NCBI GenBank assembly: GCA_030598525.1
Contig: JAUVPT010000097.1
Coordinates: 1-6,376 of the forward strand
Length of the DNA stretch: 6,376 nucleotides
Source of the DNA: Gemmatimonadota bacterium
Lineage (GTDB): Bacteria > Gemmatimonadota > Gemmatimonadetes > Palauibacterales > Palauibacteraceae
Reading direction: 5' to 3'
Part shown: positions 1 to 6,296 of the stretch, one piece after another
Numbering within the stretch: the stretch's first letter is position 1
How the letters are laid out: every line of letters begins with the position of its first letter
Position numbers and translations under genes: made by a program
Notes under the pieces: generated by a model
Databases searched by the model: none
What the model was told of the DNA's origin: nothing
What the model saw: the letters and a program-made list of their open reading frames with translations, nothing else

Positions 1-1242
1 GCCTCACAGAAGGGGTGGGACGGGCTCAAGGGGAAGATCGTGCTGACCGGCGGACTCGGTGGGATGGGCGGCGCCCAGCCGCTCGCTGTCACCATGAACG
101 AGGGCGTGGCGCTGGTCGTCGAGGTCGATCCCAGCCGGGCGCAGAGACGGCTCGAGATGCGATATGTCGATCGGGTGGTCGAGAGCACGGACGAGGCGAT
201 CGCCCTTTGCGAGGCGGCGCGCAAGGCCGGAGATGCGCTGTCCGTCGGCCTCATCGGGAACTGCGCCGAGGTGCTTCCAGACCTGGTGAAGCGCGGTTTT
301 GAGCCGGACGTCGTGACCGATCAGACGTCGGCGCATGACGTGCTGATGTACGTGCCGATCGGTTTGAGCGTCGAAGAAGCGGAAGCCCTTCGGAAGAGCG
401 ATCCGAAGGAGTACGAGCGTCGCTCGATGCCTTCGATGGCACGGCACGTGGAGGCCATGCTGGAGTTCCAGCGACGGGGCTCGGAAGTGTTCGACTACGG
501 CAACAACATCCGGCAGAGGGCACTCGACGCCGGGGTGGAGGACGCGTTCGCGTTTCCCGGCTTCGTTCCCGCCTACATCCGCCCGCTGTTCTGCGAGGGC
601 AAGGGACCGTTCCGGTGGGTGGCGCTGTCCGGCGATCCGGAGGACATCTACCGCACGGACGAGGCGGTGATGGAGCTGTTCCCGGATGACAAGCACCTGC
701 ACCGATGGCTGACCATGGCCCGCGAGAGGGTCGAATTCCAGGGCCTCCCGTCAAGGATCTGCTGGTTGGGATACGGAGAGCGCGTCCGGGCCGGCCACCG
801 ATTCAATCAGATGGTGGCCCGCGGCATCGTGAAGGCGCCGATCGTGATCGGCCGCGACCACCTCGACTCGGGTTCCGTGGCGAGCCCGAACCGGGAGACG
901 GAGGCCATGAAGGACGGCTCGGATGCCGTTTCCGACTGGCCGATCCTGAACGCCCTGATCAACGCCGTGGGCGGGGCCACGTGGGTCAGCTTCCACCACG
1001 GAGGGGGTGTCGGCATCGGGTTCTCGCAGCATGCCGGCCAGGTGATCGTGGTCGATGGCACGGTGGCGGCCGAGCGACGCCTGGAGCGCGTACTCACGAC
1101 GGATCCGGGGATGGGTGTGATCCGCCATGCGGACGCGGGTTATGAGCGTGCGATCGAGGTGGCCAGGGAACACTGCATCAAGATCCCGATGCTTGGGATC
1201 GGGTATGATCCAGAGGCTCCTTGCGCGGAGGAAGACGCTTAG
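1..1242 (+). CDS. hutU: Urocanate hydratase (urocanase), C-terminal part, 5' end outside window
   Basis: Urocanase is the second step of histidine degradation. It hydrates urocanate to imidazolonepropionate in the cytosol using a tightly bound NAD+. The reading frame is open from base 1 and runs 413 residues to TAG at 1240-1242. Visible family hallmarks, numbered within this fragment, are the glycine-rich NAD-binding segment TGGLGGMGGAQ (about 16-26), DQTSAHD (about 107-113), FDYGNNIR (about 164-171), the active-site cysteine in RICWLGYGER (Cys about 254), the GRDHLDSGSVASPNRETEA block and the FHHGGGVGIGFSQHAG block. The family is about 555-560 residues long and the catalytic cysteine is near 410, so roughly 150 N-terminal residues lie to the left of the window. 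No frameshift or missing key residue is seen. Other hut genes would be expected further left but are not in view. The 3' end faces the convergent transporter gene with 8 bases between stop codons. Confidence 0.98.
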   Translation, partial: ASQKGWDGLKGKIVLTGGLGGMGGAQPLAVTMNEGVALVVEVDPSRAQRRLEMRYVDRVVESTDEAIALCEAARKAGDALSVGLIGNCAEVLPDLVKRGFEPDVVTDQTSAHDVLMYVPIGLSVEEAEALRKSDPKEYERRSMPSMARHVEAMLEFQRRGSEVFDYGNNIRQRALDAGVEDAFAFPGFVPAYIRPLFCEGKGPFRWVALSGDPEDIYRTDEAVMELFPDDKHLHRWLTMARERVEFQGLPSRICWLGYGERVRAGHRFNQMVARGIVKAPIVIGRDHLDSGSVASPNRETEAMKDGSDAVSDWPILNALINAVGGATWVSFHHGGGVGIGFSQHAGQVIVVDGTVAAERRLERVLTTDPGMGVIRHADAGYERAIEVAREHCIKIPMLGIGYDPEAPCAEEDA

Positions 1243-1250
1243 GAGGACAC

Positions 1251-3590
1251 CTAGGCCGGATCGTCCGTCGTCTCGTCCAGGTAGCGGCGCAACGCCTCTC
1301 GATCCTCCTGGGTGCCAAAGAGAGTAGCCCCGGTCAGAAGGAGATCGGCGACGACGTCGTCGAGGTTTCTCAGGGCGCGCTGTTCGGCGGAAGCGCTGAG
1401 ATCTCCGATGAACGGCCACAGCCGGTCCCGGACGTCCGACGGCAGTACTTGCTCGAGGTACTCGAGGGCGAAGCTCTTCAACTCCGGGTCGTTGCAGATG
1501 ATGCCGTGGTAGGCGGCTCGGACGGTGTCTCGATCCAGGACCAGGCTCAGCAGCCGGAACGTATGCTCGAGGCTCAGTTCCCCCCGCAGACCGACACGCC
1601 GCTCCACGAAACCGTCGTCCGCCTCGGCGTCGAGCAGTCGGGCCAGTTCCCACACGGGCTTCTCGCGGCTGAGCTGGGCTCGAACCGCGGCCCACACCTC
1701 GCTCTCCCAGCTCCCCTCCGACTCCCGCATCGACTCCAGCCGGCGCCGATAGAGCGCCAGGGCAACCCTGTAGCGCACCTCGAAACGTCCGGCCCCCAGC
1801 GCGTCGATGAGTGCCCGGTCGGCGTCGGAGTGATCGATCCGGGCGAGTACCCTCGGTATCCGGCGGCGGAGCACGAAATCGGCGGTATCGTCATCCAGTA
1901 CGGAGCTCAAGTAGGGCACGCCCTCAACACCGTAGGCCGCCAGGGCGCGGACGGCGGCACCCAGCCACCCGTCGCGTGCGAGCAACGGCACCAGGTTGGG
2001 GAGGTCCTCCTCCGTCCATGCCCGAGGACTGCCAAGGGCCCGATCGATGAGGATGGGGTCGCCTGAACGCAACCACTCGGACGGGGTGAGGGAGCCGGGA
2101 TCGGGTGTCTGATTGTTCGGCTGCCCTGGCACCTGCGGCGGCAGGTCGAGGTGGATGCCCGTCGTGGCCAGGACCCGGGTGATGTCCAGCCGCGTCAGGG
2201 TCGCTCCGAGACGGTCCACCCGGTCCAGTCCCGCCTCTTCGAGAACCTCCGCATCGTTTCCGCTCTGCTCGAGGCGATTCCTCAGGGTGACGAAGTACTG
2301 CGCGCCCATCGCCCGCGAGAACCCCAGCAGGACCAGGGACGTCCCGATCACGAACACGGAAAGGAAACGGGAGGGGAACTGTCCCAGGGTGACCCACAGG
2401 AGGACGATCAGCGCCCCCAGCCCGTCGCCCGCGTTATTGACCATGGAGTCGATGAACGCCTTGGCACGCCTCCGGAGAGCCGGTGATACGGGGATCCACA
2501 GGAGTTCCGCCACCGTTCGAAACAGCGACTTCCCGAGCGTGTTGTCGGCGCCGCGGACCAGGGTGGCCATGACGAGGCCGGGGACGAGCAACATGCCGGC
2601 GGAGCCGAACAGGAGGGCCAGGGGGAGCAGGGCAAGGCTCCACGCCACGCCCGCCCCGGTGAGGATGCGGCTGGCGACGAATACCTGGATGACGAACGCC
2701 AGCCCGCCCGTCCATCCACGGAAGGCTCCCATGAAGGAGGCAATACGGGTGTTCACGGCCGTTACTGCGGCGTCACCGGCGAGGCCGGCCCGTGCCGCTT
2801 CCGCCGTAGCGGTGACCTGGATCGCGTCCTGGAGCTGCCACGTGACGACATAACTGGCGGCCGAGGTCAGCAGCACGATGGCCGCGATCAGCCGGAGGTG
2901 GCGATTTGAAGTGAGGGTGCGAAAGCTCTCCAGCGGGCCCTGCCTGGGGGGGGCTCCGTGGCGCCGACTTCGTCCCAGTCGGTCCCGTGGCATGACCTCC
3001 AGTGTCACCTGGGCCAGGAGAAGGAAGACGACGAGAAGCGGAATCAGGTGTACGGGTCGGAATCGCGTCAGCAGCATGGAAAGTGACACGCCGGTCACCA
3101 GCGTGCCCATCGCTCCTCCCGCGCTGATCAATCCGAACAGCCGCTTGGCCTCGCGAACGGCGAAAGCGTCCGAGACGATGATCCAGAAGCCCGATGTCAG
3201 AAGCAGGGCCGCGACCACCGTCCACAGGTAGAACAGCACCGAAGCGAGACGCGAGTCCAATGCAGGCCCCGGCACCAGGACGAGGGCGTAGATCAGCAGG
3301 AGCCCCCCGGAAGCCAGCGCGATGACCGTCCGCATCACCTTGTGCGGCGCCCTTGTCGCCATGAGTCGGGAAAAGGCGGCCACGCCGGGAAGGCCCAGCA
3401 CCAGGCTGCCATACAGGATATAGGGCAGCGTGTCCGCGTCGAAGAACCCGAGATAGAAGGCATCCCGCAGGGCCGCCGCAAGCACCGCGAACCCCATGAT
3501 GAAGAACGCGCCCAGCACGCTGAGCACGAGGATCCGAAACTCAGAGGCCCGGATGTCCATCCACTCGGTGAGTCTTTCGCGCACACCCAT
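1251..3590 (-). CDS. Nucleotide-transporter (NTT/ATP-ADP translocase)-like membrane protein with C-terminal HEAT-type helical tail
   Basis: This 779-residue protein has two parts. Residues about 20-430 form a polytopic membrane domain with 10-12 hydrophobic segments (for example 20-40, 55-75, 86-106, 116-140, 155-175, 181-199, 233-251, 296-309, 315-345, 390-405, 408-426). Several segments match the NTT (ATP/ADP translocase) branch of the major facilitator fold: LRD at 41-43, EAKRLFGLISAGGAMG at 147-162, FMGAFRGWTG at 286-295, and the stretch 354-381 with SLF, ELLWIP and RRAKAFID. Residues about 505-755 are soluble, helical and rich in Leu, Ala and Arg. They look like HEAT-type repeats (for example LVPLLARDGWLGAAVRALAAYG). 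NTT proteins exchange or import nucleotides across membranes; the substrate here is not shown. Canonical family members are about 450-620 residues, so the tail is extra. The ATG at 3590 has no good Shine-Dalgarno. The next in-frame Met (residue 11) has none either, and the first Met fits an N-terminal amphipathic helix. It is probably last in a - strand gene set. Confidence 0.85.
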   Translation of the reverse strand: MGVRERLTEWMDIRASEFRILVLSVLGAFFIMGFAVLAAALRDAFYLGFFDADTLPYILYGSLVLGLPGVAAFSRLMATRAPHKVMRTVIALASGGLLLIYALVLVPGPALDSRLASVLFYLWTVVAALLLTSGFWIIVSDAFAVREAKRLFGLISAGGAMGTLVTGVSLSMLLTRFRPVHLIPLLVVFLLLAQVTLEVMPRDRLGRSRRHGAPPRQGPLESFRTLTSNRHLRLIAAIVLLTSAASYVVTWQLQDAIQVTATAEAARAGLAGDAAVTAVNTRIASFMGAFRGWTGGLAFVIQVFVASRILTGAGVAWSLALLPLALLFGSAGMLLVPGLVMATLVRGADNTLGKSLFRTVAELLWIPVSPALRRRAKAFIDSMVNNAGDGLGALIVLLWVTLGQFPSRFLSVFVIGTSLVLLGFSRAMGAQYFVTLRNRLEQSGNDAEVLEEAGLDRVDRLGATLTRLDITRVLATTGIHLDLPPQVPGQPNNQTPDPGSLTPSEWLRSGDPILIDRALGSPRAWTEEDLPNLVPLLARDGWLGAAVRALAAYGVEGVPYLSSVLDDDTADFVLRRRIPRVLARIDHSDADRALIDALGAGRFEVRYRVALALYRRRLESMRESEGSWESEVWAAVRAQLSREKPVWELARLLDAEADDGFVERRVGLRGELSLEHTFRLLSLVLDRDTVRAAYHGIICNDPELKSFALEYLEQVLPSDVRDRLWPFIGDLSASAEQRALRNLDDVVADLLLTGATLFGTQEDREALRRYLDETTDDPA

Positions 3591-3604
3591 CAGCCGGCTC
3601 GAAT

Positions 3605-3633
3605 CCGGACCGGCCGGTCTCCCCGGTCGGAGA
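3605..3633 (-). promoter_or_regulatory. Overlapping inverted repeats in the leader of the transporter gene
   Basis: The 58-base gap between the PLP-enzyme stop and the transporter start contains alternative short hairpins. TCTCC and GGAGA (3633-3629 with 3622-3618) pair across 6 bases. GACCGG and CCGGTC (3628-3623 with 3613-3608) pair across 9 bases. The second arm of the latter is part of a 12-base palindrome, GACCGGCCGGTC (3608-3619). The stems are mutually exclusive. The transporter ATG follows 17 bases later with no evident Shine-Dalgarno. No U-tract is present, so this is not a convincing terminator. Confidence 0.35.
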
Positions 3634-3648
3634 GACGGACCCTATCGC

Positions 3649-4956
3649 TCAAGCCGGAAGGCCTTCGCCGACCACGTGCTCCATCGCATCGACGAACCGG
3701 TCGATCTCCTCCGGGGTCGTGTAGACGCTCGGGGAGACCCGGATTCCCTGGAACTCGTCGTGCTTGATCGGCGTGACGATGATCCGGTGCTCCTGAAACA
3801 GCCAACTCGTGAGATCACCTGGATCGACATCCTCGATCTCGACGCACGCTATTCCGCAAGCCAGACCGGGCTTCAGGCTGGTGTGCAGCCGAACCCGGTC
3901 GTGCTCCAACAGCCTGTTTGCCCAGGAATCGCGCAAGTGCGTGAGGCGAGCTTCCTTGCGCTTCCCTCCGATTCCCTGGTGAAACGTCAGGGCCTCGGCG
4001 ATTGCGAGATAGGGCGCGGCCGGGTGAGTGCCTATCTCCTCGAACTTCCGGATGTCGTCGTTCATCCTCTCGGGCGCGGCCATAAGAGGCCAGATCTCCG
4101 CGATCCGCTCCCTGCGCACGTAGAGCAGCCCCGTGCCGTGGGGCGCGAACAACCACTTGTGAAGGCTCACCGAGTAGTTGTCACACTCGAGGTCCGAGAT
4201 CTCGAAGTCGAAATGGGCCAGGGCGTGCGCGCCATCCACGATCACCCGGACGTCGTGCCGCCGGGCCATCGCGACGACCTCGCGGACGGGAAGGATCTGT
4301 CCCGTGAGGTTGATCATGTGGCACATCAGGATCAGCCGGGTACGCGGCGTGATCCTCTCCTCGAACAGACGCACGATTTCCGCCGGGTCCTCCGCCGGAA
4401 CCGGAATCGGAAACTGCTTGAGGACGATTCCCTCGCGGCGCTCCCGCTGCTGGAAGGTCGTCACCATTCGGCCGTAGTCCTGGTTGGTCGTCAGGACTTC
4501 GTCGCCCGGCTCGAGATCGATCCCGAACTGGACCGCCTGCAGGCTCTCCGATGCGTTGCGAGTGAACGCGATCTCCTCCGCGTCGACTCCCCACTCGCGA
4601 GCTACTCGCTCGCGGACGGCCTCACGCTGCGGCTCGAGGATACGCCACATCGTGTAGACCGGCGCCTTGTTGGAGTAGTCCAGGTGCCGCTTCATGGCTT
4701 CCTGCACATAACCCGGCGCTGGACTCACCCCACCGTTGTTCAGATTCACGAGCGAGCGATCTACGGTGAACGCCCGGGCCACCTCGGCCCAGAAGTCCTC
4801 GTCCTCCGCGACCTCATCCGGCGTGCCGCCGTGACCGGCAAGAGTCTCGAGGATTCCGGCAGTGTCGCCCAGCCGGGGGAGGGGAAGGGGGAGTCCAGCT
4901 GCCGCCGCGAAGGATGGGAGGCCGATGGCCCCGAGGAAACGCCGCCGCGTATACAT
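3649..4956 (-). CDS. Tat-exported class V aminotransferase / isopenicillin N epimerase-like PLP enzyme
   Basis: This is a 435-residue fold-type I PLP enzyme. The N-terminus has a twin-arginine signal (TRRRFLGAIG at 3-12) followed by an Ala/Leu-rich stretch to about residue 28, so the folded holoenzyme is probably exported. Catalytic features are visible: TRNASESLQ at 132-140 (cofactor phosphate region), VDGAHALAHFD at 240-250 with Asp241 expected to contact the pyridine nitrogen, SLHKW at 264-268 with Lys267 as the Schiff-base lysine, HGTGLL at 273-278, and GIRVSPSVYTTPEEID at 404-419 with Arg406 positioned like the carboxylate-binding arginine of the family. Related enzymes are isopenicillin N epimerase, cysteine desulfurases, selenocysteine lyase and EgtE-type C-S lyases. 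The motifs fit the epimerase-like group best, but the substrate cannot be told. The ATG at 4956 is supported by GGAGGT seven bases upstream. The gene lies 66 bases after the secreted-protein gene and 58 bases before the transporter gene on the same strand. Confidence 0.92.
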   Translation of the reverse strand: MYTRRRFLGAIGLPSFAAAAGLPLPLPRLGDTAGILETLAGHGGTPDEVAEDEDFWAEVARAFTVDRSLVNLNNGGVSPAPGYVQEAMKRHLDYSNKAPVYTMWRILEPQREAVRERVAREWGVDAEEIAFTRNASESLQAVQFGIDLEPGDEVLTTNQDYGRMVTTFQQRERREGIVLKQFPIPVPAEDPAEIVRLFEERITPRTRLILMCHMINLTGQILPVREVVAMARRHDVRVIVDGAHALAHFDFEISDLECDNYSVSLHKWLFAPHGTGLLYVRRERIAEIWPLMAAPERMNDDIRKFEEIGTHPAAPYLAIAEALTFHQGIGGKRKEARLTHLRDSWANRLLEHDRVRLHTSLKPGLACGIACVEIEDVDPGDLTSWLFQEHRIIVTPIKHDEFQGIRVSPSVYTTPEEIDRFVDAMEHVVGEGLPA

Positions 4957-4963
4957 GACATGG

Positions 4964-4969
4964 ACCTCC
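4964..4969 (-). promoter_or_regulatory. Strong ribosome binding site of the Tat PLP enzyme
   Basis: GGAGGT, a near-perfect Shine-Dalgarno, sits seven bases upstream of the ATG at 4956 on the - strand. It is the best ribosome binding site in the window, fixes the start, and so confirms that the twin-arginine signal is part of the protein. Confidence 0.85.
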
Positions 4970-4978
4970 AGAGATGTA

Positions 4979-5006
4979 CTGCCGGGCCCGGGCGTGGACC
5001 CGGCAG
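4979..5006 (-). promoter_or_regulatory. Perfect 8-bp hairpin between the secreted-protein and PLP-enzyme genes
   Basis: CTGCCGGG (read from 5006 down on the - strand) pairs perfectly with CCCGGCAG (ending at 4979) around a 12-base loop. A shorter alternative stem inside it pairs CCGGG with CCCGG. It lies 16 bases after the stop codon of the secreted-protein gene and 9 bases before the GGAGGT of the next gene. No U-run follows, so it is unlikely to be an intrinsic terminator. It could stop 3' decay, be processed, or tune the ratio of the two proteins. Confidence 0.5.
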
Positions 5007-5022
5007 CATACGGCCTGCGAGC

Positions 5023-5682
5023 CTACCGGTTCATTCCGCCCATTCCGGGCATCATCTGAGGCTCTTCGGGGATCGAGGACTCGGCGTCCCTGCCGAATCC
5101 CTTGAGTACGAGGACGCCGCCGTCGGGGACGTTGCCCTTGACGATACCGAATGGGACGTCAGGACTGATCCACGCCTCGGAACCGTCATCGTCGCTCTTG
5201 AGGTGAACAGTGGAGAACGTGCCCGCGGGCACCTCGACGCTCTCGGTCCCGATCAGAGCGGACGTCGAGCACTTCTCCGCGAATTCCGCCATCGGGTTTT
5301 CGCCCATCTGCTGCTGCATCATGGACAGCATCTGAGTGGGCAGGCGCATGGCCGGCTGGCCGGCCATCTTCACGATCACTCCGGTCACATCAGTCGTCTC
5401 GAACGGCCAACCCGGCACATCGAGCTGCACGATGACCGGACCCTGGTTCGTGACGGCGGAGAACTCATACCACGTCTTGTCGGCCTCGGCGGGGCGCTCG
5501 ATGATCGCGAAGCGCAGTGAGCTCACCTCTTCGCCGGGGGTTCCCGACAGGTCGAACTCGGCCCAGTATCCGACCTCGGTATCCACGATCGCAGCACAAG
5601 CGGCGGCCTGGTCCTGGGCGGCGAGCGGAGCAACGGCGACGACGATCAGAGCCGCCGCTGCGAGGAAGGCACGTCTCAGCAT
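5023..5682 (-). CDS. Secreted or periplasmic protein of unknown function, Met-rich
   Basis: This 219-residue protein belongs to no family I can name with confidence. The N-terminus is a clear signal peptide: MLRRAFL, a long hydrophobic run to about residue 20, and a likely cleavage site near LAA/QDQ (after Ala22). The RRAFL segment also matches the twin-arginine core RRxFL, although the very hydrophobic core is more typical of Sec. The mature part appears beta-rich and has two cysteines (29 and 138) that could form a disulfide. Residues 150-182 (EVPAGTFSTVHL, then AWISPDVPFGIVKG) resemble the 'modified substrate' half of small periplasmic beta-sheet proteins, but only loosely. Methionines cluster at 118-131 (MLSMMQQQMGENPM) and in the C-terminal tail (PQMMPGMGGM, 208-217). 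The ATG at 5682 is preceded by a purine-rich leader (AAGAGAG about 8 bases upstream) rather than a canonical Shine-Dalgarno. It is the immediate upstream neighbour of the Tat PLP enzyme. Confidence 0.85.
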   Translation of the reverse strand: MLRRAFLAAAALIVVAVAPLAAQDQAAACAAIVDTEVGYWAEFDLSGTPGEEVSSLRFAIIERPAEADKTWYEFSAVTNQGPVIVQLDVPGWPFETTDVTGVIVKMAGQPAMRLPTQMLSMMQQQMGENPMAEFAEKCSTSALIGTESVEVPAGTFSTVHLKSDDDGSEAWISPDVPFGIVKGNVPDGGVLVLKGFGRDAESSIPEEPQMMPGMGGMNR

Positions 5683-5703
5683 TCGGTTTTCTCTCTTTCT
5701 TCA
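5683..5703 (-). promoter_or_regulatory. Purine-rich translation leader of the secreted-protein gene
   Basis: The 21 bases before the ATG at 5682 on the - strand are almost all purine, with AAGAGAG ending about eight bases from the start. This is an unusually A-rich patch for such a GC-rich window. It probably acts as a weak or unstructured ribosome binding site. Confidence 0.45.
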
Positions 5704-5792
5704 AGTTCCACGCAGCACGGAGAGGTCCCCTGACGCCCACCGGCCGAGTACTGTTCGAGGGCACAAGATGCCACCTCTGCGGCGGGGCGCAA

Positions 5793-5819
5793 AGGGCGCC
5801 ACTCGTGAGAGGGCGCCTT
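5793..5819 (-). terminator. Hairpin at the end of yjbQ, possible weak terminator
   Basis: On the - strand, GGCGCC (5817-5812) directly follows the yjbQ TAA and pairs with a second GGCGCC (5800-5795) across an 11-base loop. The next bases are CTTTGCG, so only three U residues follow. The GC stem is sound, but the short U-tract makes it a poor intrinsic terminator. It may attenuate transcription into the secreted-protein gene or stabilise a 3' end. The rest of the 135-base gap shows no clear promoter. Confidence 0.35.
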
Positions 5820-6240
5820 ACTCTCCGATGATCTTGATCAGGACACGCTTGGGGCGCCGGCCGTCGAACTCGCCGTAGAAGATCGTCTCCCACGGACCGA
5901 AGTCCAGCTTCCCCTCCGTGATGGCGACCACGACTTCACGTCCCATGATCTGCCTCTTGTGGTGAGCGTCGGCGTTGTCCTCGCCCGTGCGATTGTGGTG
6001 ATACCTGTCCGGGCTTGCGTCGAAGGGCGCGAGTTCCTCGAGCCACTTCCGATAGTCGCGGTGCAGGCCTGACTCGTTGTCATTGATAAAGACGCTGGCC
6101 GTGATATGCATCGCGTTGATCAGGCAAAGGCCCTCCCTCACCCCACTCGCGCGGATCTCCGCTTCAACGTCGGCCGTGATATTCACGAAATCCATGCGTG
6201 CCGGAACGTTCATCGTCAGGTACCGCGTATGCGATTTCAT
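5818..6240 (-). CDS. yjbQ: YjbQ / UPF0047 family protein
   Basis: This is a complete 140-residue member of the YjbQ (UPF0047) family, about the usual length of 130-140. Hallmarks in order are INAMHITASVFINDNE at 41-56 (family pattern H-x-T-A-x-x-x-x-N-E, with His45), RDYRKWLEELAP at 61-72, YHHNRTGEDNADAHHK at 80-95 (family pattern Y-x-H-N-x-x-G-x-D-N-x-x-A-H-x-K), IMG at 98-100, and GPWETIFYGEFDGRR at 115-129. The family is annotated as a secondary thiamine-phosphate synthase because E. coli YjbQ shows weak activity of that kind. Its primary role is unsettled, and the conserved His, Asn and Glu residues suggest a metal-containing or catalytic site. No signal peptide is seen, so it should be cytoplasmic. 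The ATG at 6240 has GGAG eight bases upstream; a second Met at residue 10 is less likely as the start. It is co-directional with the downstream secreted-protein gene, but 135 bases away. Confidence 0.95.
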   Translation of the reverse strand: MKSHTRYLTMNVPARMDFVNITADVEAEIRASGVREGLCLINAMHITASVFINDNESGLHRDYRKWLEELAPFDASPDRYHHNRTGEDNADAHHKRQIMGREVVVAITEGKLDFGPWETIFYGEFDGRRPKRVLIKIIGE

Positions 6241-6248
6241 GGGACTGA

Positions 6249-6252
6249 CTCC
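6249..6252 (-). promoter_or_regulatory. Ribosome binding site of yjbQ
   Basis: GGAG (within TGGAGT) lies eight bases upstream of the ATG at 6240 on the - strand and supports that start over the in-frame Met nine codons later. Confidence 0.7.
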
Positions 6253-6296
6253 AGTTTGCTTGCTTCCATGCCCTTGTACCGGGAAGCGCGTGGGGC

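Noticed and set aside
1349..1362. Perfect 14-bp palindrome CGACGACGTCGTCG
   Set aside because: It lies inside the transporter coding region and arises from the codons GAC GAC GTC GTC for Asp-Asp-Val-Val, so coding explains it without invoking an operator.
1455..1469. Direct repeat CTCGAGGTACTCGAG
   Set aside because: It is within the coding sequence of the HEAT tail (Leu-Glu-Tyr-Leu-Glu region), too short and not repeated elsewhere in the window.
751..1695. A 314-codon - strand open frame opposite hutU and overlapping the transporter end
   Set aside because: Both overlapped genes are secure by motif. The frame is Arg/Pro/Gly rich with no recognisable domain.
1221..2066. A 281-codon + strand open frame overlapping the hutU end and the transporter's HEAT tail
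   Set aside because: It is antisense to the HEAT tail, begins inside hutU without a ribosome binding site, and its Gln/Gly/Pro/Arg-rich composition is unlike a folded protein.
3496..5520. A 674-codon + strand open frame opposite the PLP enzyme and parts of its neighbours
   Set aside because: The - strand genes beneath it have clear family motifs, signal peptides and ribosome binding sites. This frame lacks a ribosome binding site, hydrophobic core pattern or known motifs and is Arg/Asp/His-rich, as expected for an antisense shadow in GC-rich DNA.
5683..5817. Searched the yjbQ to secreted-protein gap for a promoter or small RNA
   Set aside because: Apart from the GGCGCC hairpin and the purine-rich leader, no -35/-10 pair with acceptable spacing or further stem-loop with a U-tract was found.
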